DNA from: Jeotgalibacillus sp. S-D1
GTDB taxonomy: Bacteria > Bacillota > Bacilli > Bacillales > Jeotgalibacillaceae
DNA length: 64,000 bases
Assembly (NCBI RefSeq): GCF_004358665.1
Contig: NZ_SMZR01000005.1
Coordinates: 231,352 to 295,351, forward strand
Direction of reading: 5' to 3'
Within the stretch, counting starts at the first letter, position 1, and each line of letters starts with the position of its first letter. Below, piece after piece: positions 15,942 through 24,852 of the stretch. A program made the position numbers and the translations under genes. The notes beneath the pieces are model-generated. The model did no database searches. It saw only the letters and a list, made by a program, of their open reading frames with translations, and was not told the DNA's origin.

Positions 15942-16904
15942 TCACCCTTCATGACTATTTATTAGGTTTTCAATGTCTCGAATCGTTGGCATGGCATCTG
16001 ATGAGCTATGTTTTGACACAACGATCGATGCAGAAGCGCTTCCATATTGCAAAGCTTCTTTAATACTTTTATCTTTTTTCAAAGCATAGATGAAACCGGA
16101 AGCAAATGAATCCCCTGCACCAAACGTTTTTAACACTTTCGTTTTGTAGATCGTGCCTTCAATGACCTCACCATCTTTAGTGAATGCTCTCGACCCTTTC
16201 ACTCCATGCTTAATCACTATAAGTCCAGGAGAATACGCCAGCAGTTCCTTTGCTGTTGCTTCATCGTTAACGCTTTCATTTCCTTGCATAATATCGAATT
16301 CATCTCGTGTGCCAATCACGATATCAGCCATCCTTGCTACTGTTGTCATATAAATTGAAATCTCTTCTTTAGTTTTCCAGGTATAAGGACGGTAATCTAA
16401 CTCAAAAATCACTTCAACACCATTTTTTCTGGCTACATCAACCGCATGCAGTGCCGCTTCTCGTGATGGAGACTGGCTAAGTGATGTACCTGAAATAAGC
16501 AGGCTGTCAGCATTTTTAATGTACTCATCATCAAAGTCATCTACACTTAAATAAAGATCAGCAGCATTTTCCCGGTACATGACAATACTGCACTCTTCAG
16601 GGCTTTTAATTTCAGTAAAGGTCAACCCGGTTTTTCTGCCTTGTGTATCCTTGTTGATATATTGAGTATCGACTCCTGATGTTTCCATATAATTAATGAT
16701 AAAGTTTCCATGCTGGTCATCCGAAACTTTCGCGATCATTCCAACATTCAAACCTAACTTCGAAGTGCCGATTGCAATATTCGCCGGCGATCCTCCAACA
16801 TATTTCGAAAAAGTCATGGTTTCTTCCATTGGACGGTTATACTCCGTGGCATTTAAATCAATAGCTGCTCTTCCAAATGTAACTAAGTTTAATTTTTTCA
16901 TCAT
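15942..16904 (-). CDS. iolC: 5-dehydro-2-deoxygluconokinase
   Basis: This ribokinase (PfkB) family enzyme of 320 residues phosphorylates 5-dehydro-2-deoxy-D-gluconate at C6. The N-terminal FGRAAIDLNA, the PfkB signature 1 (GGSPANIAIGTSKLG) and the C-terminal anion-hole motif (TFGAGDSFASGF, catalytic Asp) are present. The start at 16904 overlaps the iolB stop as TAATG, and GGAGAGG of the iolB tail acts as its ribosome site. A longer frame to 16925 has no ribosome site. It belongs to the iolABCD order typical of bacilli. Confidence 0.94.
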   Translation of the reverse strand: MMKKLNLVTFGRAAIDLNATEYNRPMEETMTFSKYVGGSPANIAIGTSKLGLNVGMIAKVSDDQHGNFIINYMETSGVDTQYINKDTQGRKTGLTFTEIKSPEECSIVMYRENAADLYLSVDDFDDEYIKNADSLLISGTSLSQSPSREAALHAVDVARKNGVEVIFELDYRPYTWKTKEEISIYMTTVARMADIVIGTRDEFDIMQGNESVNDEATAKELLAYSPGLIVIKHGVKGSRAFTKDGEVIEGTIYKTKVLKTFGAGDSFASGFIYALKKDKSIKEALQYGSASASIVVSKHSSSDAMPTIRDIENLINSHEG

Positions 16905-17722
16905 TAATCCCTCTCCAAAATCCATTCATGGTCTTTATCATTATTAAACTTCCATTTTCTTTTCGGACCGGCCATAACATTTAAATAATAGAGATTATAA
17001 CCATCCGGAACTCCTACCGGATGATAGCCTTTTGGGACCGACACACAATCTTGATGCTCCACGGCCATCGTTTCGTCCAAATCACGATCATCAGTATAAA
17101 CTCGTTGAAAAACAAATCCCTGCTCTGGATCAATTTCATGGTAATACGTTTCCTCAAGGAAGGATTCCTCCGGCAAATTATCCTGATCGTGCTTATGAGG
17201 CGGGTAGCTTGAGAAATTTCCGCTGTCTGTATAGACCTCGACTACAAGCAAATTTTCCGGAATATCCAGATAATCAGGCAGAATATTATGCACAAGCCGC
17301 TGGTTGGCATATTGACCGCGATGCTCGATATCATTATCTTTTGCACGAATGACCTTCGTATCCAGCACTTTGCTAGAATTTGAGTAACATAGAGCCAGTT
17401 TCACAGGGGTATTTGCCTGCACTTTAACCGTTTTTGTTGAAGGTACATAGATGCTGTCTGTCGGTTTTTTCTCAAAAACAGAATCTCTTGTACCAAGACC
17501 CCTGTACTCTTCCCCGTCAACATCTACATCCACACTCCCAGTCAGGACAACTGCACACAGTTCCGTATTTTCGAGAGTTTCTTCGTATTGCGCCCCTTCA
17601 CCCATTTCAATCACTTTAAACTCGACATACTCAAGACCGGTATTTGATTTGTTCAAGTCCTGAATCACAGTAACCCCTTCAGAAATCTTTGAATCTCTTT
17701 TTTTATATAATAGATTAACCAT
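16904..17722 (-). CDS. iolB: 5-deoxy-glucuronate isomerase
   Basis: IolB converts 5-deoxy-D-glucuronate to 5-dehydro-2-deoxy-D-gluconate. The 272-residue protein is a bicupin. The second cupin carries the conserved metal site SYPPHKHDQDNLPEE followed by ETYYHEIDPEQGF, and PAGYHPV-like residues appear as PKGYHPVGVPDGY. The C-terminal AGPKRKWKFNND with EWILERD is a family hallmark. It starts 2 bp after the iolA stop and its own stop overlaps the iolC start, so it is tightly coupled in the operon. Confidence 0.95.
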   Translation of the reverse strand: MVNLLYKKRDSKISEGVTVIQDLNKSNTGLEYVEFKVIEMGEGAQYEETLENTELCAVVLTGSVDVDVDGEEYRGLGTRDSVFEKKPTDSIYVPSTKTVKVQANTPVKLALCYSNSSKVLDTKVIRAKDNDIEHRGQYANQRLVHNILPDYLDIPENLLVVEVYTDSGNFSSYPPHKHDQDNLPEESFLEETYYHEIDPEQGFVFQRVYTDDRDLDETMAVEHQDCVSVPKGYHPVGVPDGYNLYYLNVMAGPKRKWKFNNDKDHEWILERD

Positions 17723-17724
17723 TA

Positions 17725-19197
17725 TTAACCCTCCTGAGAAAATTCCGGTTCAAGATACCGCGCAGTAACGACTTTTTTTCTTGTATAGAACTCTACACCA
17801 TCTTTCCCATTTGCATGCAGAGAACCGAAGAAAGAAGACTTCCAGCCGGAGAATGGAAAAATAGCCATAGGAGCAGGAACACCCAGGTTTATGCCTAACA
17901 TACCCGCGTCAATGTTTTCACGGAAATAACGAACACTCGAAGCACTGTCTGTGAAAAGGCAGGCACCATTTGCAAATTCAGACTGATTGGCCACTTTAAT
18001 GCCTTCTTTCAAATCTCTTACTTTCACAATCGATAAGACAGGAGCAAAGATTTCATCCTTCCAAATCTTCATATCCGTCTTTACATTTTCAAAAATGGTC
18101 GGTCCAACAAAATAACCCTCATCAGAGCAGCTCTCACGTCCGTCTAAAAGAAGCTTGGCTCCTTCTCTTTCACCTTCTTCAATGTATTGGATTGTACGTT
18201 CTTTGTTCTCTTCTCTAATAACAGGACCCAGGAACACGCCATCTTCCAGACCGTTGCCCATTTTAATATTTTCTGTTTCTGATTTCAGTTTTTGAATGAA
18301 AGTTTCATAGATACCTTCCTGAACGGTAATAACTGCCGCAGCCATACAACGTTCTCCAGCTGAACCGAATGCTGCACTAATAATTTCTCTGACAGTTTGA
18401 TCCAGTCGTGCATCATCAAGCACAATTGTATGGTTTTTAGCACCAGTTAGCGCCTGAACCCGTTTAAGATTATCTGTTCCCTTTTTGAAAACATATTCAC
18501 CAACAGGCTTCGAACCTACAAAGGACACGGCTTTGATATGCTCGTTCTCTAAAATGCCATTCACAACATCGTGCGCTCCATTTACTACATTAAATACGCC
18601 ATTTGGCAACCCGGATTTCTCCAAAAGTTCTACCAATTTTTCGATAAGTAAAGGGGTTTTTTCTGATGGCTTCATTATAAAAGTATTACCAGTAGCAATC
18701 GCCATCGGGAACATCCAGCAAGGAACCATCATTGGAAAGTTGAATGGTGTAATACCACCTACAACACCTATAGGGTAGCGATAATTTGTACCTTCTACGT
18801 CTGTAGCAATTGATGGCAGCGAATCACCCATCATAAGGCTCGGTGCACCAGCTGCAAATTCAACGTTTTCAATTCCGCGCTGTACTTCTCCAAACGCTTC
18901 ATTTAAGCTCTTGCCATTTTCTGTTGTAATAATTTCCGCAAGCTCCTCTTTATTTTCAAGCAATAGCTGCTGAAATTTAAACAATATACGTGCTCTTTTC
19001 GGAACAGCAACATTCTTCCACTCATGAAAAGTTCTCTCAGCAACCTCGGCCGCCTGATCCAGTTCTTCTCTCGTAGACAAAGGAACTCTTGCAATAATTT
19101 CTTTTGTTGCCGGATTATATACCTCAATTGTTTCAGTGCTATTGCTCTCTACCCATTCACCATTAATATAGTTTTTTAAAATTCTGACTTCTGACAT
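17725..19197 (-). CDS. iolA: Methylmalonate/malonate-semialdehyde dehydrogenase (acylating)
   Basis: This aldehyde dehydrogenase superfamily enzyme (490 aa) makes acetyl-CoA from malonate semialdehyde with CoA and NAD+, the end step of inositol breakdown. Family marks are [14 protein letters not shown] (substrate pocket), [15 protein letters not shown] where the usual catalytic Glu is absent as in the CoA-dependent class, and [11 protein letters not shown] with the catalytic Cys near residue 285. It is the first gene of the leftward iol operon. The promoter at 19252-19280, a cre-like box and IolR-like AT-rich sites lie upstream. Confidence 0.95.
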   Translation of the reverse strand: MSEVRILKNYINGEWVESNSTETIEVYNPATKEIIARVPLSTREELDQAAEVAERTFHEWKNVAVPKRARILFKFQQLLLENKEELAEIITTENGKSLNEAFGEVQRGIENVEFAAGAPSLMMGDSLPSIATDVEGTNYRYPIGVVGGITPFNFPMMVPCWMFPMAIATGNTFIMKPSEKTPLLIEKLVELLEKSGLPNGVFNVVNGAHDVVNGILENEHIKAVSFVGSKPVGEYVFKKGTDNLKRVQALTGAKNHTIVLDDARLDQTVREIISAAFGSAGERCMAAAVITVQEGIYETFIQKLKSETENIKMGNGLEDGVFLGPVIREENKERTIQYIEEGEREGAKLLLDGRESCSDEGYFVGPTIFENVKTDMKIWKDEIFAPVLSIVKVRDLKEGIKVANQSEFANGACLFTDSASSVRYFRENIDAGMLGINLGVPAPMAIFPFSGWKSSFFGSLHANGKDGVEFYTRKKVVTARYLEPEFSQEG

Positions 19198-19214
19198 GAT
19201 ATTTCCTCCTCATT

Positions 19215-19350
19215 CGTAATCGCTTACAAAAACTACTAAACTTATGATTAAACATTATCAATTAACCATTTTTTAGTCAAGTCTTAATTATATTTTGATT
19301 AACTTTTGATAATTTATACTTAAAAATGGTGATGTTCACATGTATACATG
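19215..19350. promoter_or_regulatory. iol/iolR divergent control region
   Basis: On the minus strand TTGACT (19275-19280) and TAATGT (19252-19257) are 17 bp apart and face iolA. Repeated TTGATTAA/TTGATAAT-like sequences at about 19245-19315 overlap this promoter and resemble IolR operators. TGTAAGCGATTACG (minus strand of 19215-19228) fits the cre consensus except for the last base. A perfect 12-bp palindrome CATGTATACATG lies at 19339-19350 on the iolR side. Confidence 0.65.
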
Positions 19351-19442
19351 CTACAATATAACTAAAGTTACATTAAATTTAGTTTATATAAGATGTTCAT
19401 TGAGCATATTATGATTATGGAAGATTGGGGAGGTGATTTGGT

Positions 19443-20201
19443 ATGAAAGTGAAAAGAATCCATCAAATTGAAAATTACCTGAAAAACAAACAAGAGGCAT
19501 CCTTGGAAGAATTAAAGGACCATTTTAATGTCTCTCTCAATACCATTAGACGGGATATTAATGAATTAACGAAGTCTTCAACTATAAAAAAAGTGTATGG
19601 CGGGGTTGTTTATACGAAAGATAACCAAGTAACGGAGGCTTTTGAAGACCGGAACGTTAGTCATTTAGAGGAGAAACGAAAAATTGGCCAACACTGTGCC
19701 CAATTTATTAAACAGCACGACATCGTCTATCTGGACTCTGGCACTACTACACATTTTGTTCTTGATCTTTTAGACAAAGAGATTGAATTTACTTTGATTA
19801 CGAACAGCTTAGAGGTAATCAACAAAGCTGTGAAATTTCAAAACGTCACACTGATCGTGATTGGCGAAACGTATAAAAGATCTACGAAGTCGTTTACTGG
19901 TATTTCAGATGATCAGACGATAAACAAATTCAATATCAATAAAGCCTTTATGTCAGCAACAGCATTTTCAATTGATAACGGAGCCTCTAATTCCGACCTA
20001 TTGGAAAATAGGATTAAAAAACTTATATGTGATCGAGTGCAGGATATTTATTTACTCATAGATGACACTAAATTCGGAAAAACCTCCCTGTACACCTATT
20101 GCAACCTGGAAGATATCCACACCATCGTGACGAACAATGGTGTTGCTCAAGCTTATGTCAAACCTATAGAGAAGTCGAAAACAAAACTTATTCTTTTATA
20201 G
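19443..20201 (+). CDS. iolR: DeoR-family repressor of the inositol operon
   Basis: This 252-residue DeoR/GlpR regulator has an N-terminal helix-turn-helix at about residues 17-50 (ASLEELKDHFNVSLNTIRRD) and a C-terminal sugar-phosphate-sensing domain with DSGTTTHFVLDLL near 98. In B. subtilis IolR is released by 2-deoxy-5-keto-gluconate 6-phosphate, the product of IolC. The gene is transcribed away from iolA and shares the 245-bp control region, so it probably represses both. GGGGAGGTG precedes the ATG. A short gene for a tautomerase follows after 14 bp and should be co-transcribed. Confidence 0.93.
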   Translation: MKVKRIHQIENYLKNKQEASLEELKDHFNVSLNTIRRDINELTKSSTIKKVYGGVVYTKDNQVTEAFEDRNVSHLEEKRKIGQHCAQFIKQHDIVYLDSGTTTHFVLDLLDKEIEFTLITNSLEVINKAVKFQNVTLIVIGETYKRSTKSFTGISDDQTINKFNINKAFMSATAFSIDNGASNSDLLENRIKKLICDRVQDIYLLIDDTKFGKTSLYTYCNLEDIHTIVTNNGVAQAYVKPIEKSKTKLILL

Positions 20202-20215
20202 TAAGGAGAAAGATC

Positions 20216-20608
20216 ATGCCGTTATTAAAATTTCATTTATATGAAGGAAAAAGCGAGAAAGAGATTAAGAACATTCTTGATGTAACTCATGAGATTACAG
20301 TCAAAACGTTTGAAGTCCCCCAAAGGGACCGCTACCAGCTTGTTCATGAACATAAAAAATATCAAATGATAATGGAAGATACCGGATTAGGATTTGATCG
20401 TACAGACAATTTCCTATTAATCCATATGGTTTCCAGAAAAAGAACAAAAGAACAGTTAACCAGATTCTACGATGAACTGGCTACTGCCCTCGAAGAAAAG
20501 TGTCAAATAGATCCTTCAGATTTAATGATATCGATCTCTTCAAATGGGGATGAGGATTGGAGTTTTGGCGGAGGAAAAGCCCAATTTATCACAGGAGATT
20601 TATCATAA
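20216..20608 (+). CDS. Tautomerase family protein
   Basis: This 130-residue protein begins MPLLKFHLYEG. After Met removal the N-terminal proline would be the catalytic base of the 4-oxalocrotonate tautomerase/MIF superfamily. At 130 residues it is about twice the short form, so it probably contains two beta-alpha-beta units. AAGGAG lies 7 nt before the ATG and it follows iolR directly. Keto-enol tautomerisation of an inositol-pathway diketone is conceivable, but this is inference from position only. A terminator follows at once. Confidence 0.8.
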   Translation: MPLLKFHLYEGKSEKEIKNILDVTHEITVKTFEVPQRDRYQLVHEHKKYQMIMEDTGLGFDRTDNFLLIHMVSRKRTKEQLTRFYDELATALEEKCQIDPSDLMISISSNGDEDWSFGGGKAQFITGDLS

Positions 20609-20610
20609 CA

Positions 20611-20643
20611 AAAAGGCATCTGCCAAATCAGATGCCTTTTTTA
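20611..20643. terminator. Bidirectional terminator shared by iolR unit and PTS pair
   Basis: AAGGCATCTG (20613-20622) pairs with CAGATGCCTT (20629-20638), with A- and T-runs on either side. The stop codon of the minus-strand IIA gene (20628-20630) lies inside the hairpin. Confidence 0.85.
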
Positions 20644-20942
20644 TTTAAATGGAGTTCCGCTAACTCTTTTGTAAGTTCGAATACCATTTGTGCATTTGAC
20701 ACATGGTCCATTGCATGAATTAAATAGATATCAATTGGAACGTTCTCTGTTCTTGCATTTAGACTGAGCAAACTGGTTTGCGCCCGATGTGCCTTAATTA
20801 GGAACTTCCTCGCCTCAACGATTTTTTCATTATACCCTTCCACATCACTTTTCTTAGCACATGACAGGGCTTCATAGGCACAATTTTTCACTTGAGCAGA
20901 TTCTGTAATTAAGGGCATGAACCTTGTTAGATCAGGCTCCAT
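20628..20942 (-). CDS. PTS lactose/cellobiose-type IIA component
   Basis: This is a 104-residue, all-helical phosphocarrier of the lactose/chitobiose IIA family. The conserved His that receives phosphate from HPr lies in KAHRAQTSLL near residue 51. A second conserved stretch, IYLIHAMDHVSNAQM near 72-86, binds the trimer metal. It follows the IIB gene by 2 bp. No IIC permease or hydrolase of this class is nearby, so the pair is an orphan that may serve a distant IIC or act in regulation. The C-terminus runs into the terminator hairpin. Confidence 0.9.
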   Translation of the reverse strand: MEPDLTRFMPLITESAQVKNCAYEALSCAKKSDVEGYNEKIVEARKFLIKAHRAQTSLLSLNARTENVPIDIYLIHAMDHVSNAQMVFELTKELAELHLNKKGI

Positions 20943-20944
20943 TC

Positions 20945-21244
20945 TTACAAGGCCTCATTGAGCTGCTCAAAAATACTGAAGACGTTCATATTATTGTAAT
21001 CAATCACGGAAATTTTAAGGACTTTACCATTGGCTGCTTCATTATATTCCGCATATTTCTGATGGATTTGCGGCACCAATAAAACAGCATCGACTGATTC
21101 TTCTTTTATAAAATCCAGCCCTTCCTCCGTATTTTTCGACTGTATTTTATATTCTTCGTTTTCCTGCTGAGCCAGCTCTTCCAGCTTGGTTACCAATAAA
21201 CTCGTCGTAATTCCAGCTTCACAAACAACGATAACATTTTTCAT
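20945..21244 (-). CDS. PTS lactose/cellobiose-type IIB component
   Basis: This is a 99-residue cytosolic domain that takes phosphate from IIA onto a cysteine and passes it to sugar. The N-terminal VVCEAGITTSLLVTKL holds the phosphocysteine (Cys8) in the P-loop-like turn; the Glu after Cys replaces the more usual Ser or Asn. VDAVLLVPQIHQKY matches the family core. It is encoded first, with IIA after it. The partner IIC is missing from this window. Confidence 0.88.
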   Translation of the reverse strand: MKNVIVVCEAGITTSLLVTKLEELAQQENEEYKIQSKNTEEGLDFIKEESVDAVLLVPQIHQKYAEYNEAANGKVLKISVIDYNNMNVFSIFEQLNEAL

Positions 21245-21708
21245 TATTCCAACCCCCTGGGTTTTATATTAGTCGTTTACCTTTATTGTATAGACATATT
21301 TAAATTATTTTAAACGGTAATTTGGTTCTTTTGGTTTTCAATATTAGTAATTACTTCTAGGCGGATGACTAAACGGCTGCGTTTTAAAATATAGGTAAGA
21401 ATGAAAAGATGTAATGACAGTTAATCTGGATCCTGATATATTCCTAAATTTCAAATGGAGATGATCTACAAAAAAAGGTTATGTCTTTGAACACTGGCAA
21501 ACCCCACTCTTGAATTCATACCGTACCCTTTGTCAAAAACAAACCTCGCATCACCAGTTTCTGTTTCCTATTATTATTAAAACTTCCCGTCGCTGAGATG
21601 ACTCTATTCTTGATAAACCTCGTAAATATGTCCAGCGTCTAGTTGTCAAAAAAACGTGTGTAAGTTCATTTTCCATCCATTTTTACTGCCTTCGATCGTT
21701 CAGTTAGA
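21245..21708. other. 464-bp spacer with possible coding remnant
   Basis: No intact gene. On the minus strand short pieces such as QLDAGHIYEVYQE and TGDARFVFDKGYG read like protein but sit in different frames with stops between them, so a decayed gene is possible. Its family is not recognised. The right part may hold the promoter of the esterase transcript's downstream end; nothing else is clear. Confidence 0.25.
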
Positions 21709-22551
21709 TTATTGGTTTAACTCCAACTGCAATTGATACTCTTCTATAGATATCTCTCCTCCAGCAAATTGTTTATCCAGTATGGCGCTTTTTTCAGTCT
21801 TTGTTAAAGGTCTCTCGCTGAAAATAGTAACGGCATTTTCTTCACCTTCCAGAGGTTCTAATACATGGTTGCGTTTAACGTATGCTTCAAAATAGCGAAA
21901 ACCGAATATTCTCTGTGAAACAGCATTTAAATGAATGCCGTCAGGATTAGGTGTCAGTCCTGATGCTGTTGCAAAATAACAGTTCTTCTCCTTTTCAGCA
22001 AACTCCAGCAGCGCCTCATTAACCTCAGAATGCTCCGGAAAGTACTGACCAAGAAAACCACTGCTTAAATAACTCCCTATTCCCCCTATGATAATAGGCA
22101 GCTCCGGCTCATTCAGTTCACGACGAAATGCCTCCACAATTTTTGAAAACTTCTCATGATAACGTTTTGATAGACCAGAAGAACATTCATTTTCACCTTG
22201 ATGCCACAAAATCCCTTCAAGCTTACTGCTTGTCTTTGCAAGTTTTGCTTGTAAGATCGCATGTTCAAACAGTGGTCCATCAACTGACCAATCATCCAAA
22301 CTTGAACCACCTTCAGCACAAGGGATTAAACCTATTTCCTGATCTTTATTTTTTCTACACCAGGCCGCTGCAAAAGAAGCCGAAGGCCCAACCCCTGCAA
22401 AAGGTCGATCATAGTTAATAGGTTCCATCATGATTTGCCATTTTCCATTTCTTTGTACTTTTATACGTTCATTACAAATCATTGGCACCTCTTTTAAAAA
22501 TCCACGTCCAGCCATATTCGATTGACCAGCCAGTAAAAAAGAATGCAGCAT
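21709..22551 (-). CDS. Sialate O-acetylesterase-type carbohydrate esterase (SASA domain)
   Basis: This 280-residue SGNH-like hydrolase has FLLAGQSNMAGRG at residues 5-17 with the nucleophile Ser, EGGSSLDDW, ILWHQGENE near 114 and PDGIHLNA near 206 with the Asp-x2-His pair. It resembles carbohydrate esterase family 6 and sialate esterase proteins that remove acetyl groups from sugars such as xylan or acetylated glycans. No signal peptide is visible, so it should be cytosolic and act on imported oligosaccharides, perhaps with the adjacent PTS genes. Natural substrate not visible. Confidence 0.85.
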   Translation of the reverse strand: MLHSFLLAGQSNMAGRGFLKEVPMICNERIKVQRNGKWQIMMEPINYDRPFAGVGPSASFAAAWCRKNKDQEIGLIPCAEGGSSLDDWSVDGPLFEHAILQAKLAKTSSKLEGILWHQGENECSSGLSKRYHEKFSKIVEAFRRELNEPELPIIIGGIGSYLSSGFLGQYFPEHSEVNEALLEFAEKEKNCYFATASGLTPNPDGIHLNAVSQRIFGFRYFEAYVKRNHVLEPLEGEENAVTIFSERPLTKTEKSAILDKQFAGGEISIEEYQLQLELNQ

Positions 22552-22600
22552 ATTTTTTCCTCCTTATATTTCTAATCAAATAATTCTCTTTCCACTTATT

Positions 22601-22813
22601 CTAAACAATGTAGCAAACTTCTGAAATGGTGAAAATGACTTGTAAATGTTCTTTACATATAGATAGTGCTGGTTCCCCAGTGATGTTCGATTTTCTTAAT
22701 CGTTTTATCAAAAAGATAGTAATCCTCAGGCAGATGCTGATTCCTGCTGTCACTAGGAAAAGGATTCCTAATGGATTCATTAAAAACCAACTAAAAAGGA
22801 TCAGAACCAGCAA
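22601..22813 (-). CDS. Possible small membrane protein
   Basis: A 70-codon frame starting at TTG encodes two hydrophobic stretches at about residues 1-25 and 27-35, then a basic segment. The start overlaps the terminator at 22793-22837 and no ribosome site is evident. It may be a remnant or a false frame; I do not recognise it. Confidence 0.25.
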   Translation of the reverse strand: MLVLILFSWFLMNPLGILFLVTAGISICLRITIFLIKRLRKSNITGEPALSICKEHLQVIFTISEVCYIV

Positions 22814-22837
22814 ATAAACCGGTTCCGATCCTTTTTA
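22793..22837 (-). terminator. Terminator of the fructose-type PTS operon
   Basis: AAAAGGATC-A-GAACC pairs with GGTTC-C-GATCCTTTT across a 12-nt loop, directly after the PTS stop codon. It is flanked by A- and T-runs and may work in both directions. Confidence 0.8.
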
Positions 22838-22840
22838 ATT

Positions 22841-24772
22841 TTATTGAACAGTATCCAGCAGATCATACGCTTCTTGTTTCGTTTCAGCTGCTAAAAGCTG
22901 TTCTCTGAAAGACTCATCCATTAATTTACGGGACAGCATTTGGAGAATTTTCAAGTGAGCATCTCCTGCGTGCTGCTCAGGCACCGCTATCATAAATATC
23001 AGTTTGGCGTCCGTTCCATCCATGCTTTCCCAATTTACTCCTTGCTGTTTTATACCGAATGCTACAGACGGTTTACGGACAGCACTTGATTTGCCATGAG
23101 GGATCGCAATATTCTCTCCAATGCCAGTGGTACTTTCATTTTCCCGTGCGATAATCGCTTCCTTAAATTTAATTTTAGATTCTAATGCACCTGATTGATT
23201 CAGTTTTTCAATTAATTCATCAATCACATCATCACGTGCACCACCATCAAGCTGAAGGGTAATCATCTCTTCGTTCATGATGTCTGTTAGCTTTTGAATC
23301 TTATTTTGAACGTGTTGATCTTCATTCACAGTTTCTGCAACCTTTGCATCAGCATCAACTTCGCTCTCATCATCATCCGCGTGAACATCTCTCTTCAGCA
23401 AATTCACCAATAGTGCTGTAACAATTACACCACAAATAATTGCGATAAAAAACATCAGTACGTTATTGACTGCTCCAAGAAGCGCTACAATGGGGCCTCC
23501 GTGTGCTACTCTGTCTCCAACATTTCCGATCATGGCAATTACTGCACCTGTCATGGAGCCTGCCATAATACTCGGGATTACACGCAATGGATCTTGGGCT
23601 GCAAATGGAATGGCACCTTCAGTGATGCCAAACATTCCCATTGTCATGGCTGCTTTTCCTGCTTCTTGTTCTGCTGGCTGGTATTTTCTTTTCTTCAGCA
23701 TTGTCGCCAGACCCATCCCAATCGGCGGCACGCAAATCGCAACGGCAATCGGTCCCATAATCTCGTAGTTACCTTCTGCAATCATCGCTGAACCAAATAG
23801 AAAGGCAACTTTGTTGACCGGCCCGCCCATATCAAATGAAATCATTGCACCTAAGATCAGCGCCAGTAAAATTGAACTCGAACCTTGCATTCCGGCAAGC
23901 CAATCGGTTAAACCAATAAACAATGCCGCGATCGGTGCGCCAATCACATAGACAAAAATTAATCCAACAATGAGCGAAGCAAAAATCGGAATAATAATAA
24001 TTGGCATAATAGGCATTAATGCTTTTGGTACTTTTAATCTTTTAATCATAAGAGCCACATAACCTGCTAAAAAGCCCGCAATGATACCTCCAATAAAACC
24101 TGCACCAGCTTCACTGTCATAAAAGCTGCCATTTGCTGCAATATAACCACCGATAACCCCTGGAGCTAAGCCGGGACGATCAGCTATACTTACAGCAATA
24201 AAACCTGCCAGAATCGGCACCATGAAGGTAAATGATGCACCGCCTAAAAGCTCAATCTTTTTCCAAAAAGAATCCTCCGGAATCACGATTCCGCCTGGTG
24301 TCGTTTCGCCTCCAAGTGTCAATGCAACGGCAATCAGTAGTCCTCCTATGACGATAAAAGGAATCATATACGACACGCCATTCATCAGGTGGCGATAAAT
24401 CGGATTTTCTTTCTTTTTCTTCTCACGTTTAATGTCATCAACCGAACGTTCCTCCGGCTTATAGACGGCTACTTTCCCCTCTTGAAACTCCTGAATAAGA
24501 GCTTCCGGACGTCTGATACCATCTTGTACTCCTGCCACTAACATCCGCTTTCCAGCAAAACGGTCTTTAACTACCGATTTATCGGCAGCAATAATAATGC
24601 CGTCTGCCTCTTCAATATCACGCTCTGTAAATTCATTCTCAACACCAATTGAACCCTGCGTTTCAACTTTCATCTCAATTCCGAGCTTATCAGCCGCTTT
24701 TTGAAGATTTTCAGCAGCCATATAGGTGTGTGCAATACCGTTGGGACATGATGTAATAGCTAAAAGTTTCAT
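22841..24772 (-). CDS. PTS fructose-family transporter, fused IIB-IIC-IIA
   Basis: This is a 643-residue membrane permease that phosphorylates its sugar during import. The IIB domain is N-terminal (ITSCPNGIAHTYMAA, phospho-Cys9), the IIC membrane domain spans about 120-465 with eight to ten hydrophobic helices and GGPVNKVAF, and a charged linker leads to the C-terminal IIA with IGENIAIPHGKSS, whose His takes phosphate from HPr. The B-C-A order differs from the A-B-C order of FruA in B. subtilis. No 1-phosphofructokinase gene is adjacent, so the sugar may be fructose, mannitol-like or another hexose. The PRD regulator gene lies 80 bp upstream. Confidence 0.9.
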   Translation of the reverse strand: MKLLAITSCPNGIAHTYMAAENLQKAADKLGIEMKVETQGSIGVENEFTERDIEEADGIIIAADKSVVKDRFAGKRMLVAGVQDGIRRPEALIQEFQEGKVAVYKPEERSVDDIKREKKKKENPIYRHLMNGVSYMIPFIVIGGLLIAVALTLGGETTPGGIVIPEDSFWKKIELLGGASFTFMVPILAGFIAVSIADRPGLAPGVIGGYIAANGSFYDSEAGAGFIGGIIAGFLAGYVALMIKRLKVPKALMPIMPIIIIPIFASLIVGLIFVYVIGAPIAALFIGLTDWLAGMQGSSSILLALILGAMISFDMGGPVNKVAFLFGSAMIAEGNYEIMGPIAVAICVPPIGMGLATMLKKRKYQPAEQEAGKAAMTMGMFGITEGAIPFAAQDPLRVIPSIMAGSMTGAVIAMIGNVGDRVAHGGPIVALLGAVNNVLMFFIAIICGVIVTALLVNLLKRDVHADDDESEVDADAKVAETVNEDQHVQNKIQKLTDIMNEEMITLQLDGGARDDVIDELIEKLNQSGALESKIKFKEAIIARENESTTGIGENIAIPHGKSSAVRKPSVAFGIKQQGVNWESMDGTDAKLIFMIAVPEQHAGDAHLKILQMLSRKLMDESFREQLLAAETKQEAYDLLDTVQ

Positions 24773-24852
24773 ATCTGCTTCCTCCTTATAGAAGACTTCT
24801 TACACTCTACTATAAAGAAGGTTTCAGAATAAAAAAGACGAATGATTGCCGG

